From assembly GCF_003443655.1 (NCBI RefSeq), contig NZ_CP031941.1:4586501-4650500 (forward strand): 64,000 bases of DNA, in the 5' to 3' direction. A model generated the notes under the pieces. That model saw only the letters and a list, made by a program, of their open reading frames with translations. It made no database searches and was not told the origin of the DNA. Position numbers and translations under genes: made by a program. This DNA comes from Nostoc sphaeroides. Its GTDB lineage: Bacteria > Cyanobacteriota > Cyanobacteriia > Cyanobacteriales > Nostocaceae. This document shows positions 46,101 through 53,042 of this stretch, one piece after another. Within the stretch, counting starts at the first letter, position 1. Every line of letters begins with the position of its first letter.

Positions 46101-46135
46101 TTCGTAATGTGGGAGAAAAAGCAGCGTCTAATTGA
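43109..46135 (+). CDS. Hybrid CheA histidine kinase with C-terminal receiver (PixL/HmpE-like)
   Basis: The 1008 residues comprise an HPt domain with phospho-acceptor H50 (RAAHSIKGGAGMMGF), a variable linker, a dimerisation part, and a CheA-type ATPase (HLVRNAFDHGIED, DDGWGISLEKI, GRGVGMDVVRNN). They continue with a CheW-like domain (SVARVLLVEINKMLLAFPTD and following) and a receiver (about 875-1000, phospho-Asp in VICDIEMARLDGY). It is the last gene of the taxis operon. The gap before it (42921-43108) is filled with dispersed repeat DNA, yet the operon order is unbroken. In Nostoc the Hmp-type system governs gliding hormogonia; this assignment is by layout only. Confidence 0.94.
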   Translation: MLQDKELEIQMQFLEEATDYLNTLEGVLLEIDTSNRIDLDKINAALRAAHSIKGGAGMMGFKSLSHLAHRLEDSFKVLKTKKNSLEIDTQLQSLLLSGVDWLRQIVELLAQGNVVEDAWLGTFCYPIFDELHDRLGDPTPEDASTMLSPEDGQDVIPLLFSTEVEGCLQRLESILADSEQPGLHEEVVIMAAELGGLGEMLQLAAFTKLCESVTQQLETVSSSGIPEIAQLALLAWRRSQALILTNQLDNLPTELDGSYKQSQPLLPAKIISHIATDTEVVSTSIWPLENTRENWTNHEALAQSAAGIAANFTFVDAEFADDVNAVNVTEHNTIFSKENNPPDARYGEGKGEHGVAKERETHENSVRVPSKQLEQINDLFGELIVQRNGLNSQLERLRKLVRNLNQRVQVLDRENQELRIAYDKISTQSGMSSGVRSQAEDSQQTQGIEREFDTLEMNRYNDLNLRSQEVMETIVQVQEVTTDVQLSVDDTDQIARKLNKTSKQLQTKLNHIRMRPLSDLIERFPRALRDLNVEYGKNVQLKIEGGNTLIERSILEALNEPLMHLVRNAFDHGIEDSSTRRLLGKPEQGLIEITASHRSNRTLITIRDDGWGISLEKIRTRALAMGLDASLLANASDEELLSLIFEPGFTTSEQVTALSGRGVGMDVVRNNLKLIRGDVKVDTEPGVGTTFTLSVPFTLSVARVLLVEINKMLLAFPTDVISEISLLQDERVFQMAGSEVLNWQGNMLPLIRLNQYLEFNCLRYDRSELETPAAINANSVLVVKGNNQPVAIQIDRCWGEQEVAIRQVEGNIPLPEGFSNCTILGDGRVVPLVNINELLYWIATNRQTPKGNQLPSARLKTPFLIFDENKVSAASIKQKGTILIVDDSINVRRFLALTLEKGGYQVEQAKDGQDALEKLHKGLRVEAVICDIEMARLDGYGFLGKINSDVDTKNIPVAMLTSRSSNKHRQLAMQLGAKAYFSKPYNEQDLLQTLEEIIRNVGEKAASN

Positions 46136-46143
46136 TAATTCAT

Positions 46144-46266
46144 AATTTGAAACAAGAATACAACAAACAGACCATTTGTAGAGACGCGATTCATCGCCAT
46201 TTGTAGAGACGCGATTCATCGCGTCTTTATCCAAGGATGTGTTGCAATCATTAATTGAATTGGTAT
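46144..46266 (-). mobile_element. Miniature element, family B, copy 3 (inverted)
   Basis: It ends with TTGCAATCATTAATTGAATTGGTAT. The interior GTAGAGACGCGATTCATCGC is present twice in tandem. The left end has drifted (TTTGAAACAAGAATACAAC). It lies right after the cheA-type gene. Confidence 0.75.
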
Positions 46267-46303
46267 TAGTAACCCGGCGATTAGAAATCGCGGCTACACA
46301 GAG

Positions 46304-46321
46304 AAAACCCACCTCCGTGGG
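46304..46321 (+). terminator. Hairpin AACCCAC-CTCC-GTGGGTT
   Basis: A short stem-loop 170 bp after the cheA-type gene, followed by AAAAGAC with no T-run. It may terminate the operon transcript or be repeat-derived. Confidence 0.35.
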
Positions 46322-46342
46322 TTAAAAGACTGATTTATATCA

Positions 46343-46416
46343 CAATACGCTTGGGTTTTTGAGACGCGATAAATCGCCGTCTCTACAATTGTTTTGGTCT
46401 TATCTGACCTGTGTTG
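46343..46416 (-). mobile_element. Miniature element, family C, copy 5 (short)
   Basis: A 74-bp copy from CAATACGCTTGGGTTTT to ATCTGACCTGTGTTG. ATTTATATCA is repeated exactly on both sides (46333-46342, 46417-46426). One end is degenerate, but the 10-bp duplication shows it was inserted by the same process. The interior is the GAGACGCGATAAATCGCCGTCTC palindrome. Confidence 0.82.
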
Positions 46417-46458
46417 ATTTATATCACTAATAATCGCCTAGCTTTTTCGTGATACTAT

Positions 46459-46690
46459 TTGTTTCGTTCAGAATGCTTGTGTGTTCGTTCACAACACAAC
46501 TTGTTTCGTTCAGAACGTTTGTCTGTTCGTTCACAACACAACTTGTTTCGTTCAGAATGCTTGTGTGTTCGTTCACAACACAACTTGTTTCGTTCAGAAC
46601 GTTTGTCTGTTTGTTCACAACACAACTTGTTTTGTTCAGAACGCTTATGTTTTTGTCACCAAAACTTAAGCAAAGCTTATCAATGAAGTT
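46459..46690. repeat. 42-bp minisatellite with alternating unit types
   Basis: Four complete 42-bp units (46459-46626) begin TTGTTTCGTTCAGAA and end TCACAACACAAC. A degenerate fifth unit and echoes of it run on to about 46780. Units 1 and 3 share TGCTTGTGTG, units 2 and 4 CGTTTGTCTG, so the true period is 84 bp. All units are a whole number of codons; on the minus strand they read NEQTNVLNETSCVV repeats (63 codons). No ribosome site is obvious. Confidence 0.93.
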
Positions 46691-46903
46691 GTTTCGTTCA
46701 GAACGCTTGTCTATCTATAGCAACGCTTATGCGATCGTTAACAACGCTTAAGTAAAGTTTATCAATGAAGTTGTTTTGTTACCAGAGCTTATTTAGATTA
46801 TCAAAACCCGCTTTGCAAATTAAATTTAAACATTATGATGTATCTATGTAATTGTACAAGTGGCTTTTTTTATTTTTTGACAAATTAATACAAGGAGTTT
46901 TAG

Positions 46904-47947
46904 GTGACAAAAAACAATAGAAAAAAGGCTGTCGCTCAAGCTATTTCTACAGCCGTTGCTCTGGGTTGGGTAATAATGCAAGTGGAATCAGCCCAAGCTG
47001 CTACCTTAACGGTTAACAATCTCAATGATAGTGGCGTTGGCTCGTTGCGAGACACCATCAACATTGCAAATAACAATGACGTAGTAGAGTTCTTATTGGG
47101 AAGTCATCCTAGTGCAATTAGCCTAACAAGTGGGGCACTTGCGATTGCTAAAAACCTAACTATTAATGGCCCAGGTGCTAACTTACTTACCATCAGTGGC
47201 AATAATCACTTCCCCGTGTTTGACATTAACGCCGCCGATGTTACATTTTCTGGGCTAGCGATCGCTGGTAATATCAACGCTTACAATTCTAGTAACCTAA
47301 CGTTTATTAATAGCACCATCAACGGCGACAATCTGAATATAGATATTAATGGTGGGGACTTAACACTTATCAATAGCACCATCAGCGGCGACAATGTGAA
47401 TATCAGTGCAGGAGGCACCATAAGTATCAACTCTGGTTTTATAGTCGGACTACCTGCCGAACCAAGTGCGATCGCTGGTGGTAACATTAATTCAGGAGTA
47501 GCAGGCACTTTAACTGTTAGAGCCAGTGAGGCTATAACTATTATAGGCAGTGGCGTTTTACCGACAAGAGTACTCGAACCAAGTGCGATCGCTGGTGGTA
47601 ACATTAATTCAGGAGCAGGAGGCAGTATAACTGTTACAACCGGTAGCCTTTTCATAAGAGATGGTGCCACCGTCAACAGCAATTCTGGGTCAATCAGCGA
47701 TGGTTTAGGAGGCAACATAAGTGTCAACGCCTCTAATGGTTTCATAGTCGCACCACCCAATGAACCAAGCGCGATCGCTGGTGGTAACATTACTTCAGGA
47801 GCAGGAGGGAACATTACTCTTACAACCGGTACCCTTTTACTGACAAGAGTACCCGAACCAAGTGCGATCGCTGGTAGTATACTTGCTGCTAGTCTGGCTT
47901 GGCTAGCGAAGAGAAATTTTGGAGCGTTTCGCAAGGCGAAGATATAA
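46904..47947 (+). CDS. PEP-CTERM sorting domain protein with internal repeats of the sorting motif
   Basis: The 347-aa protein has a signal peptide (residues 1-33, ending ESAQA). Beta-helix-like text (SLRDTINIANNNDVV and TFINSTINGDNLNIDINGG) resembles secreted right-handed beta-helix proteins, and a typical C-terminal PEP-CTERM tail follows: VPEPSAIAG, a hydrophobic helix, then the basic KRNFGAFRK. EPSAIAGGNI occurs three more times inside the protein (near residues 187, 227 and 290), each as a near-exact DNA repeat containing GCGATCGC. The start is GTG 46904 with AAGGAG before it. An exosortase would cleave at the final PEP motif; whether internal copies are seen by it is unknown. Confidence 0.85.
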   Translation: MTKNNRKKAVAQAISTAVALGWVIMQVESAQAATLTVNNLNDSGVGSLRDTINIANNNDVVEFLLGSHPSAISLTSGALAIAKNLTINGPGANLLTISGNNHFPVFDINAADVTFSGLAIAGNINAYNSSNLTFINSTINGDNLNIDINGGDLTLINSTISGDNVNISAGGTISINSGFIVGLPAEPSAIAGGNINSGVAGTLTVRASEAITIIGSGVLPTRVLEPSAIAGGNINSGAGGSITVTTGSLFIRDGATVNSNSGSISDGLGGNISVNASNGFIVAPPNEPSAIAGGNITSGAGGNITLTTGTLLLTRVPEPSAIAGSILAASLAWLAKRNFGAFRKAKI

Positions 47948-48049
47948 TTAAGTATTAAAATCAATCCGCAAATAGTTTAAATAATTAGCCCGCGCAGACA
48001 TAAGCCTGAGCGGGCTAATTATTTTATGGGCAATTAGTCGGACATAATA

Positions 48050-48151
48050 CAATACAGTTCAGTTAAGCCCAAAAACCTTGGTAAAGACGCGAAATTTCGC
48101 GTCTCTACAGGTCTAAAATTAGTACCAAAAATCCTTAACTGAACCGTATTG
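48050..48151 (+). mobile_element. Miniature element, family C, copy 6
   Basis: It runs from CAATACAGTTCAGTTAAG to CTTAACTGAACCGTATTG. GGACATAATA flanks it on both sides (48040-48049 and 48152-48161), an exact 10-bp duplication. The interior has GACGCGAAATTTCGCGTC. Confidence 0.93.
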
Positions 48152-48199
48152 GGACATAATATCAATTCCCTGAAACTAAAATACTTCCAGGAACCTTTA

Positions 48200-48484
48200 T
48201 TAAGCCTCAACTTTTACACCTTTCCAAAATGCCACATAACCCTCAATATTCTTAGCTTTCTCCTTGGCGCTGGGATAATACCAAGCAGCATCTTTGTTGG
48301 TTTGTCCATCAACTTCAATACTGTAGTAGCTAGCAACACCTTTCCAAGGACAAGTAGTGTGGGTATTACTGTCTGTGAAATACTCCTTGTTAATGGTGTC
48401 AGCAGGGAAATAATGGTTATTTTCCACAACTACGGTATTATCACTTTCGGCTAAAACTGCGCCATTCCAAATTGCTTTCGGCAT
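48200..48484 (-). CDS. DUF427 domain-containing protein
   Basis: A small single-domain protein of about 94 residues. MPKAIWNGAVLAESDNTVVV, NNHYFPADTINKEYF, CPWKGVASYYSIEVDG and AAWYYPSAKEKAKNI follow the DUF427 pattern closely. The ATG at 48484 is preferred because the domain begins there; an upstream in-frame start at 48511 adds nine non-conserved residues. DUF427 proteins are widespread and have a beta-tent fold. No role is established to my knowledge. It stands alone between repeat-rich spacers. Confidence 0.93.
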   Translation of the reverse strand: MPKAIWNGAVLAESDNTVVVENNHYFPADTINKEYFTDSNTHTTCPWKGVASYYSIEVDGQTNKDAAWYYPSAKEKAKNIEGYVAFWKGVKVEA

Positions 48485-48511
48485 AAGTGAGTTTGCAAAT
48501 AAACTATACAC

Positions 48512-48686
48512 TTAACATTTTGACACGATCAGCTTATTTTATAGGCTGCTATCAAGGCTAATAAGTTACCAGCACAAGTTTTGAACGATCAAGGTTATGT
48601 TAATGCGGTCGAGTCGCAATACTGCTCGGTTAAGCCTAAAAAATAAAAATTACATCAATGATCAATGGTAATGATACAGGTAGCTA
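48512..48686. other. Spacer with a lone family C end
   Basis: CAATACTGCTCGGTTAAGCC (48628-48647) matches the left end of the element at 15241 but has no partner end. The rest is AT-rich. No gene is seen. Confidence 0.5.
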
Positions 48687-48789
48687 AAACCAATTTGAAA
48701 AAACAATGCGACAAATAGACCATTTGTAGAGACGCGATTCATCGCGTCTTTACCCAAGGATGTGTTGCAATCATTAATTGAATTGGTAT
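48687..48789 (-). mobile_element. Miniature element, family B, copy 4 (inverted)
   Basis: It runs from AACCAATTTGAAAAAACAATGCGACAAATAGACC to GCAATCATTAATTGAATTGGTAT. It is close to the complement of 27955-28057, with one GTAGAGACGCGATTCATCGCGTC palindrome. Confidence 0.83.
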
Positions 48790-48826
48790 AAGTACAGATG
48801 AATCAAAGTTAAGAATAAGAATTAAA

Positions 48827-48921
48827 TATAGCGGTGTGCAGTTCAGTGAGATACAAAAAAAATGCTGGAATGATTTGACAGCAAGGACTTTGGTGTTCTC
48901 ATCCAATCGATAACCGCTATA
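48827..48921 (+). mobile_element. 95-bp element, family A, copy 3
   Basis: It is identical in all 95 bases to the copy at 3712-3806. Tips are TATAGCGGT and ACCGCTATA. Confidence 0.88.
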
Positions 48922-49038
48922 ACATACAGGTTTACCTCACCCTCAATCCCTCTCCGATATATTGGCTACCGTGTATACACAAGTTGAATTACCCCCCTTA
49001 TAAAGGGGGGAAAAAGAAGTAAATAGGTGATAAAAAGC

Positions 49039-49175
49039 CAATACGGTTCAGTTAGCGTCAAAAACCATAAACTGCGTAGGTTGAGTTGAACTTTAGTGTT
49101 ACCCAACAAACCACTGTAAATGTTGGGTTTCGTTCCTCAACCCAACCTACAATTCTCCTTAACTGAACCGTATTG
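49039..49175 (+). mobile_element. Miniature element, family C, copy 7
   Basis: It runs from CAATACGGTTCAGTTAGC to CTTAACTGAACCGTATTG, with GATAAAAAGC duplicated exactly at 49029-49038 and 49176-49185. The interior is the GTAGGTTGAGTTG...CAACCCAACCTAC palindrome, as in copies 1 and 8. Confidence 0.93.
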
Positions 49176-49199
49176 GATAAAAAGCGATCGCTGTACTAA

Positions 49200-49327
49200 G
49201 GGAACTCCAAAAAATAAATTATTCCACATTAAAGTCGTTGACTGTTGACTGTTGACTGAAAACTCGTGAACCGTCAACGGTCAACAGTGAACAATAGCAA
49301 TGGAATATTTTTTTACTTGGAAGTCCC
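49200..49327 (+). mobile_element. Miniature element, family F, copy 2
   Basis: GGGAACTCCAAAAAATAAAT to TACTTGGAAGTCCC, with TAA on both sides (49197-49199, 49328-49330). It differs from 32691-32809 mainly by an extra TTGACTG unit. Confidence 0.85.
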
Positions 49328-49359
49328 TAAAACTTTTGAGTGCCATATTTGGCGACAAG

Positions 49360-49389
49360 CCCGGAGTTTCAGATTCTCCGGGTTTGTGC
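49360..49389. terminator. Hairpin CCCGGAG...CTCCGGG followed by TTTGTG
   Basis: A 7-bp GC-rich stem with a 9-nt loop and a short T-rich tail on the plus strand. It lies 250 bp beyond the end of the minus-strand slt gene and may mark an end of transcription from either side. Confidence 0.4.
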
Positions 49390-49636
49390 TTTGCGTCTAA
49401 GTCTTATCTTTGGTTCAAGGCGGGGAGAGAGGAATAAAATCAATTCGCAATTTGCTTTTTCGCCCATTCGCAATTAAACTAAGCCCGACACTAGGGGTGG
49501 GGTTTCAACCTACCAAGAGAATACAAGGATTTTTTCGCTTGACTTCGGGCGTTAGCGTAGCGGGACGCAGTACGGTTTTGAACCTTTACTTTTTCAATCA
49601 AACTAACGTATCTTACTTGCTCCCGATTGGGCGAAA

Positions 49637-51832
49637 TCACTGTGCAGGCAATTTTGGGTGTGTAGTTGAGTACTTTGCCACTATGCCAGAAATCTCAGGG
49701 TTGTAAAGTCTCAAATAATTCCAGTAGTTGCCAAATACTTGCCGCACATAATTTTTGGTTTCATCAAAGGGAATTTGTTCAACAAACTCATCTGGATCTG
49801 GTGTAGTTAGAGTTTGCAGCCATTTGGAGACATTACCGGGGCCGGCATTGTAACTGGCGATCGCTAACATTGAGTTATTGTTATATTGATCGTGGGTATG
49901 ACCCAAATACCATGTACCCAGCATGATATTATCGTTGGGATTTTCTAGACTTATGGTTTTGAAATCCACCTTGATTTGTGGGGCGATCCATTTAGCTGTA
50001 CTCGGCAACACCTGCATTAAGCCAGTAGCATCAGCGACAGATTTAATTTTTGGTTCAAACCGTGACTCTTGACGCATCAAAGCAGTTACTAGCAGAGGAT
50101 TAAGTTTACGCTCAATAGACCACTTTTCAATTTCCCGCAGATAGGGAAATGGATAACGCGCTTGCCAGTAGCTGATTTGTTTGCTCAAAGCCTGATATTG
50201 GGCAATTTCTGCTGGTGTTTCCCGGTCTTCCAATTTAGAAATTTTGTCAATTCCAATGAGATTTTCTCCCCTTGCCAGTCGGATCAAACCTTCAGTAAAT
50301 TGCTCTGCTACAGTTGGCTGAATTTTATTCTGAAATTCTGTCTGCCATTGTAACCAGGCATCGCGGTCTTGACCTAGCAGATATAATTCTTTGAAAGTCT
50401 CAGAACCAGCAGGCGGTACTGGACGCTGGGGTGTGATTACTTCTGGGTTCATGACGCGCACGTTGTCAAAGTTGCCAACATTCAGCCCCAGCATCGTCGC
50501 GGCTCGCCATGCATAATAAGAGTAGGGAAACTGGCTAATCACATACTCATAAGCAGTTCGAGATTCTTGCTGTTTTCCTAGTGAAGCTGCCCATTTCCCT
50601 ACCCAAAAGCCTGCTCTTGGAGCCAAAATACTATTAGGGTTGTTGGTAACAATTGGTTCTGCCCATTGCCAAGCACCGACATAATCTTTGGCATTGGCTT
50701 TACCTTGCGCGATTTTCCAGCGATACTCTGCCGCTTCATCAGAATTAGCGTATTTGCCTATGAGTAATTGCCACGTCTGGCTAGCTGACTTTTGATTATT
50801 GAGCGCTTGGAGAGTTTTGGCTTTTTGTACTAGTGCAATACTAGCTTGTTTGGGAAATTTACTAATTACCTGCTCAAGATAGGGTAAGCCGTCTTTACCT
50901 GTTTTTGCTGTTTCTGCTAATCGTAGTAGTGCAGTTCCAGCTTCCTCGTTATTGGGAAATTGCTGCACTAGTTGTTTATAGGTAGCGATCGCTTTTTCTT
51001 TATCTTTGCCGCCTACCTGTAACCCCCGTGCGGTACGATAGAGGTTACGCGATGTTTTGGGTGCTTTGGCATAAGCATTCGCGGCTTTGAGAAATTGACT
51101 ATTTTCCCAATAGCTTGTACCAATGAGTTCCCAGTCTTCGGGTTTCAGGGTAGGCTGTTTTACTAGCTGATCCAAAACGCCCACTATGCCAGGTTGGTCA
51201 TAGGCATATTTAGCCAAAATCAATTGTAATTGTGGCTGATTGGGATTTTCTTGCAAGCGTTTGCGAATAATTTCCCAAGTCAGAGGGTTGGAAGGAAATT
51301 GAGCGATCGCTATTTCTTGTTGCTTTGGTTGGGCAATCAGATATAGTGCTTTCACTGTGGCCGCTTCTTTGGGATACAGTTTCAGCACACTTTGTCTGAG
51401 ATCCGAGGCTTTGCCGTCCTCACCCAGAATGGCCTGTGCCTGCGCCTGTTTTAGCAGAATATATGGCGCGAGGATAGGATAGTCTTTATCTAGCCCGTCT
51501 AGTAAAACCAGCGCTTTTTGCGCTTGGGTTCTTTCAACGTAATCACTCGCCAAAAGATAACGAGCGCGATTTCGGTCTAGCGAAGGCGACTGTCCGGCAA
51601 TCTCTGCTAGTTTAGCCGCCCGTTCTGGTAGCGATTGTGATATCAGTGGAAAGACGGCTGATTGAGCAATGCTACCCTCTGATGTTTGCTCTGTTTGATT
51701 TTGACTCAGTTTGAGCCATTTTCCCAGAGACTTGCCAATCTGAGGTGCTGATACCATTGCCCCAGCTAAAAAGGCAAACAGTGCCGCACCCGCAATTATC
51801 GAAATTTGCTTTTTTTGTAGTTTCTTCAGCAT
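49637..51832 (-). CDS. Soluble lytic murein transglycosylase-like protein (Slt family)
   Basis: The 731-aa protein has an N-terminal membrane anchor or signal (residues 8-30), a long TPR-like helical superhelix (about 60-520) resembling the Slt70 doughnut, and a C-terminal lysozyme-like domain. The catalytic Glu is in TALMRQESRFEP, followed by ATGLMQVLPSTAKWI and the SLT motif in IASYNAGPGNVSKWL. It cleaves the MurNAc-GlcNAc bond of peptidoglycan with 1,6-anhydro formation, in the periplasm. It is monocistronic. The stop lies in repeat-rich DNA. Confidence 0.94.
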   Translation of the reverse strand: MLKKLQKKQISIIAGAALFAFLAGAMVSAPQIGKSLGKWLKLSQNQTEQTSEGSIAQSAVFPLISQSLPERAAKLAEIAGQSPSLDRNRARYLLASDYVERTQAQKALVLLDGLDKDYPILAPYILLKQAQAQAILGEDGKASDLRQSVLKLYPKEAATVKALYLIAQPKQQEIAIAQFPSNPLTWEIIRKRLQENPNQPQLQLILAKYAYDQPGIVGVLDQLVKQPTLKPEDWELIGTSYWENSQFLKAANAYAKAPKTSRNLYRTARGLQVGGKDKEKAIATYKQLVQQFPNNEEAGTALLRLAETAKTGKDGLPYLEQVISKFPKQASIALVQKAKTLQALNNQKSASQTWQLLIGKYANSDEAAEYRWKIAQGKANAKDYVGAWQWAEPIVTNNPNSILAPRAGFWVGKWAASLGKQQESRTAYEYVISQFPYSYYAWRAATMLGLNVGNFDNVRVMNPEVITPQRPVPPAGSETFKELYLLGQDRDAWLQWQTEFQNKIQPTVAEQFTEGLIRLARGENLIGIDKISKLEDRETPAEIAQYQALSKQISYWQARYPFPYLREIEKWSIERKLNPLLVTALMRQESRFEPKIKSVADATGLMQVLPSTAKWIAPQIKVDFKTISLENPNDNIMLGTWYLGHTHDQYNNNSMLAIASYNAGPGNVSKWLQTLTTPDPDEFVEQIPFDETKNYVRQVFGNYWNYLRLYNPEISGIVAKYSTTHPKLPAQ

Positions 51833-52046
51833 GAATACCGGCTGAAAAGTTCCGATGAATTTCTTGAAACTCTAACACTCTTAACCATCAGTGTTACCAA
51901 TTTTTAATTTTAGATTTTTAATTTTATGTAGAAAAATACTAATTTTCAATCCTACCGTTGATAGTAATGAGTAAATAGCACATATTAGATACTATTACAT
52001 CTATATTTCGGTATATAATAACAGTTCAGTTAAGCAATTTTTCCCA

Positions 52047-52187
52047 GCCGATATAGCAAATGCGATCGCCGAAATAACAAATGGAGTCGCCGATATAGCA
52101 AATGCGATCGCCGATATAGCAAATGCGATCGCCGATATAGCAAATGCGATCGCCGAAATAACAAATGGAGTCGCCGATATAAGCGCG
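52047..52187. repeat. 21-bp minisatellite carrying the HIP1-like GCGATCGC
   Basis: Six full 21-bp units and a partial seventh. Type A is GCCGATATAGCAAATGCGATC (units 1, 3, 4, 5 and the partial 7), type B GCCGAAATAACAAATGGAGTC (units 2, 6). The order A-B-A-A-A-B-A suggests duplication of A units. The array keeps long open frames on the minus strand (ISAIAFA or RRSHLLY repeats), but no family is recognisable. A lone family C end (ACAGTTCAGTTAAGC) touches its left side. Confidence 0.93.
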
Positions 52188-52193
52188 TTTTTA

Positions 52194-52411
52194 AGCGTGG
52201 TGAAAAAGCTGTCCGCAATCTGACTTTTCACATTATGTGGAAAAGCCACGAAATACCTAACCCCCTTCCCGATCCGGGAAGGGGGAAATTTCAAAGTCTC
52301 TCTCCTCTTAGGAGAGAGATTTAGAGAGAGGTTTTCCAGATCCGGTGAAAAAGCTGTCCGCAGTCGCCTAAATTAGAGATAATATTTCCAAAGCCATAAC
52401 TCTCAAAAGTC
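52194..52411. repeat. Direct repeat GTGAAAAAGCTGTCCGCA and hairpins upstream of the Uma2 gene
   Basis: GGTGAAAAAGCTGTCCGCA occurs at about 52198 and again at about 52344. Between them CCCCCTTCCCGATCCGGGAAGGGGG and CTCTCTCCTCTTAGGAGAGAG form hairpins. No gene. Confidence 0.7.
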
Positions 52412-53032
52412 ATGACTCAAGCCATACCCAAGCTAGTAACCTTTGAGGAATTCGTCGATTGGCTACCCGAAAATCGACGAGTCCGCTACGAACTACATAA
52501 AGGAGAAATTGTTGAAATGGCGCAACCAGTAGGGGAACACGAGGAAGTAAAGGGTTTTTTAGCAAGAAAAGTAACAGTTGAATTTGACCGATTAGACCTC
52601 CCCTACTTCATGCCCAACCAAGTTATAGTTAGACCTGCTGAAAAAGATTCTGGTTATTTACCAGATGTGTTGGTGCTAGATCGTGCAAATCTGGAAAACG
52701 AAAAATTATGGAAAAAACAATCTACCGTTAGTTTGGGTGCATCGATCCCTTTGGCAATTGAGGTTGTATCAACTAACTGGCGGGACGATTACTATTTAAA
52801 ATATGCTGACTATGAAGAGATGGGTATCCCAGAATACTGGATTGTCGATTATGCTGCCTTGGGTGGACGTAATTTTATCGGCAATCCTAAACAACCGACA
52901 ATCACCGTGTGTAACTTGGTTGATGAGGAATATCAAATTAGTAAGTTTCGAGATAGCGATCGCATTATCTCCCAAACTTTTCCTGAATTGAATCTCACCC
53001 CAAATCAGATTTTTCAAGTTGCTGTGCTGTAG
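52412..53032 (+). CDS. Uma2 family endonuclease (DUF820)
   Basis: The 206-aa PD-(D/E)XK-type protein belongs to a family greatly expanded in cyanobacteria. The N-terminal TFEEFVDWLPENRRVRYELH and KGEIVEMAQP are typical. The core has YLPDVLVLDRANLEN (Asp) and LAIEVVSTNWRDDYYLKYAD (Glu-x-x-S form), then YEEMGIPEYWIVDY. Activity of Uma2 proteins is little studied. It is convergent with the hydroxylase gene. Confidence 0.93.
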   Translation: MTQAIPKLVTFEEFVDWLPENRRVRYELHKGEIVEMAQPVGEHEEVKGFLARKVTVEFDRLDLPYFMPNQVIVRPAEKDSGYLPDVLVLDRANLENEKLWKKQSTVSLGASIPLAIEVVSTNWRDDYYLKYADYEEMGIPEYWIVDYAALGGRNFIGNPKQPTITVCNLVDEEYQISKFRDSDRIISQTFPELNLTPNQIFQVAVL

Positions 53033-53042
53033 CCTTTAAGCG

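Noticed and set aside
40095-46135. Phototaxis (Pix) system with a bilin photoreceptor
   Set aside because: Gene order fits, but the receptor's GAF domain lacks the chromophore cysteine, so light sensing is not claimed.
46427-46751. Open frames on both strands across the 42-bp array
   Set aside because: All frames are open because the unit is 42 bp with few stop triplets; no start signal favours one.
48149-48454. 101-codon plus-strand frame over the DUF427 gene
   Set aside because: It is the antisense shadow of a clear DUF427 domain on the minus strand.
49410-49706. 98-codon plus-strand frame
   Set aside because: It overlaps the 3' end of the slt gene on the other strand and consists of dispersed repeat text (GCGTTAGCGTAGCGGGACGC).
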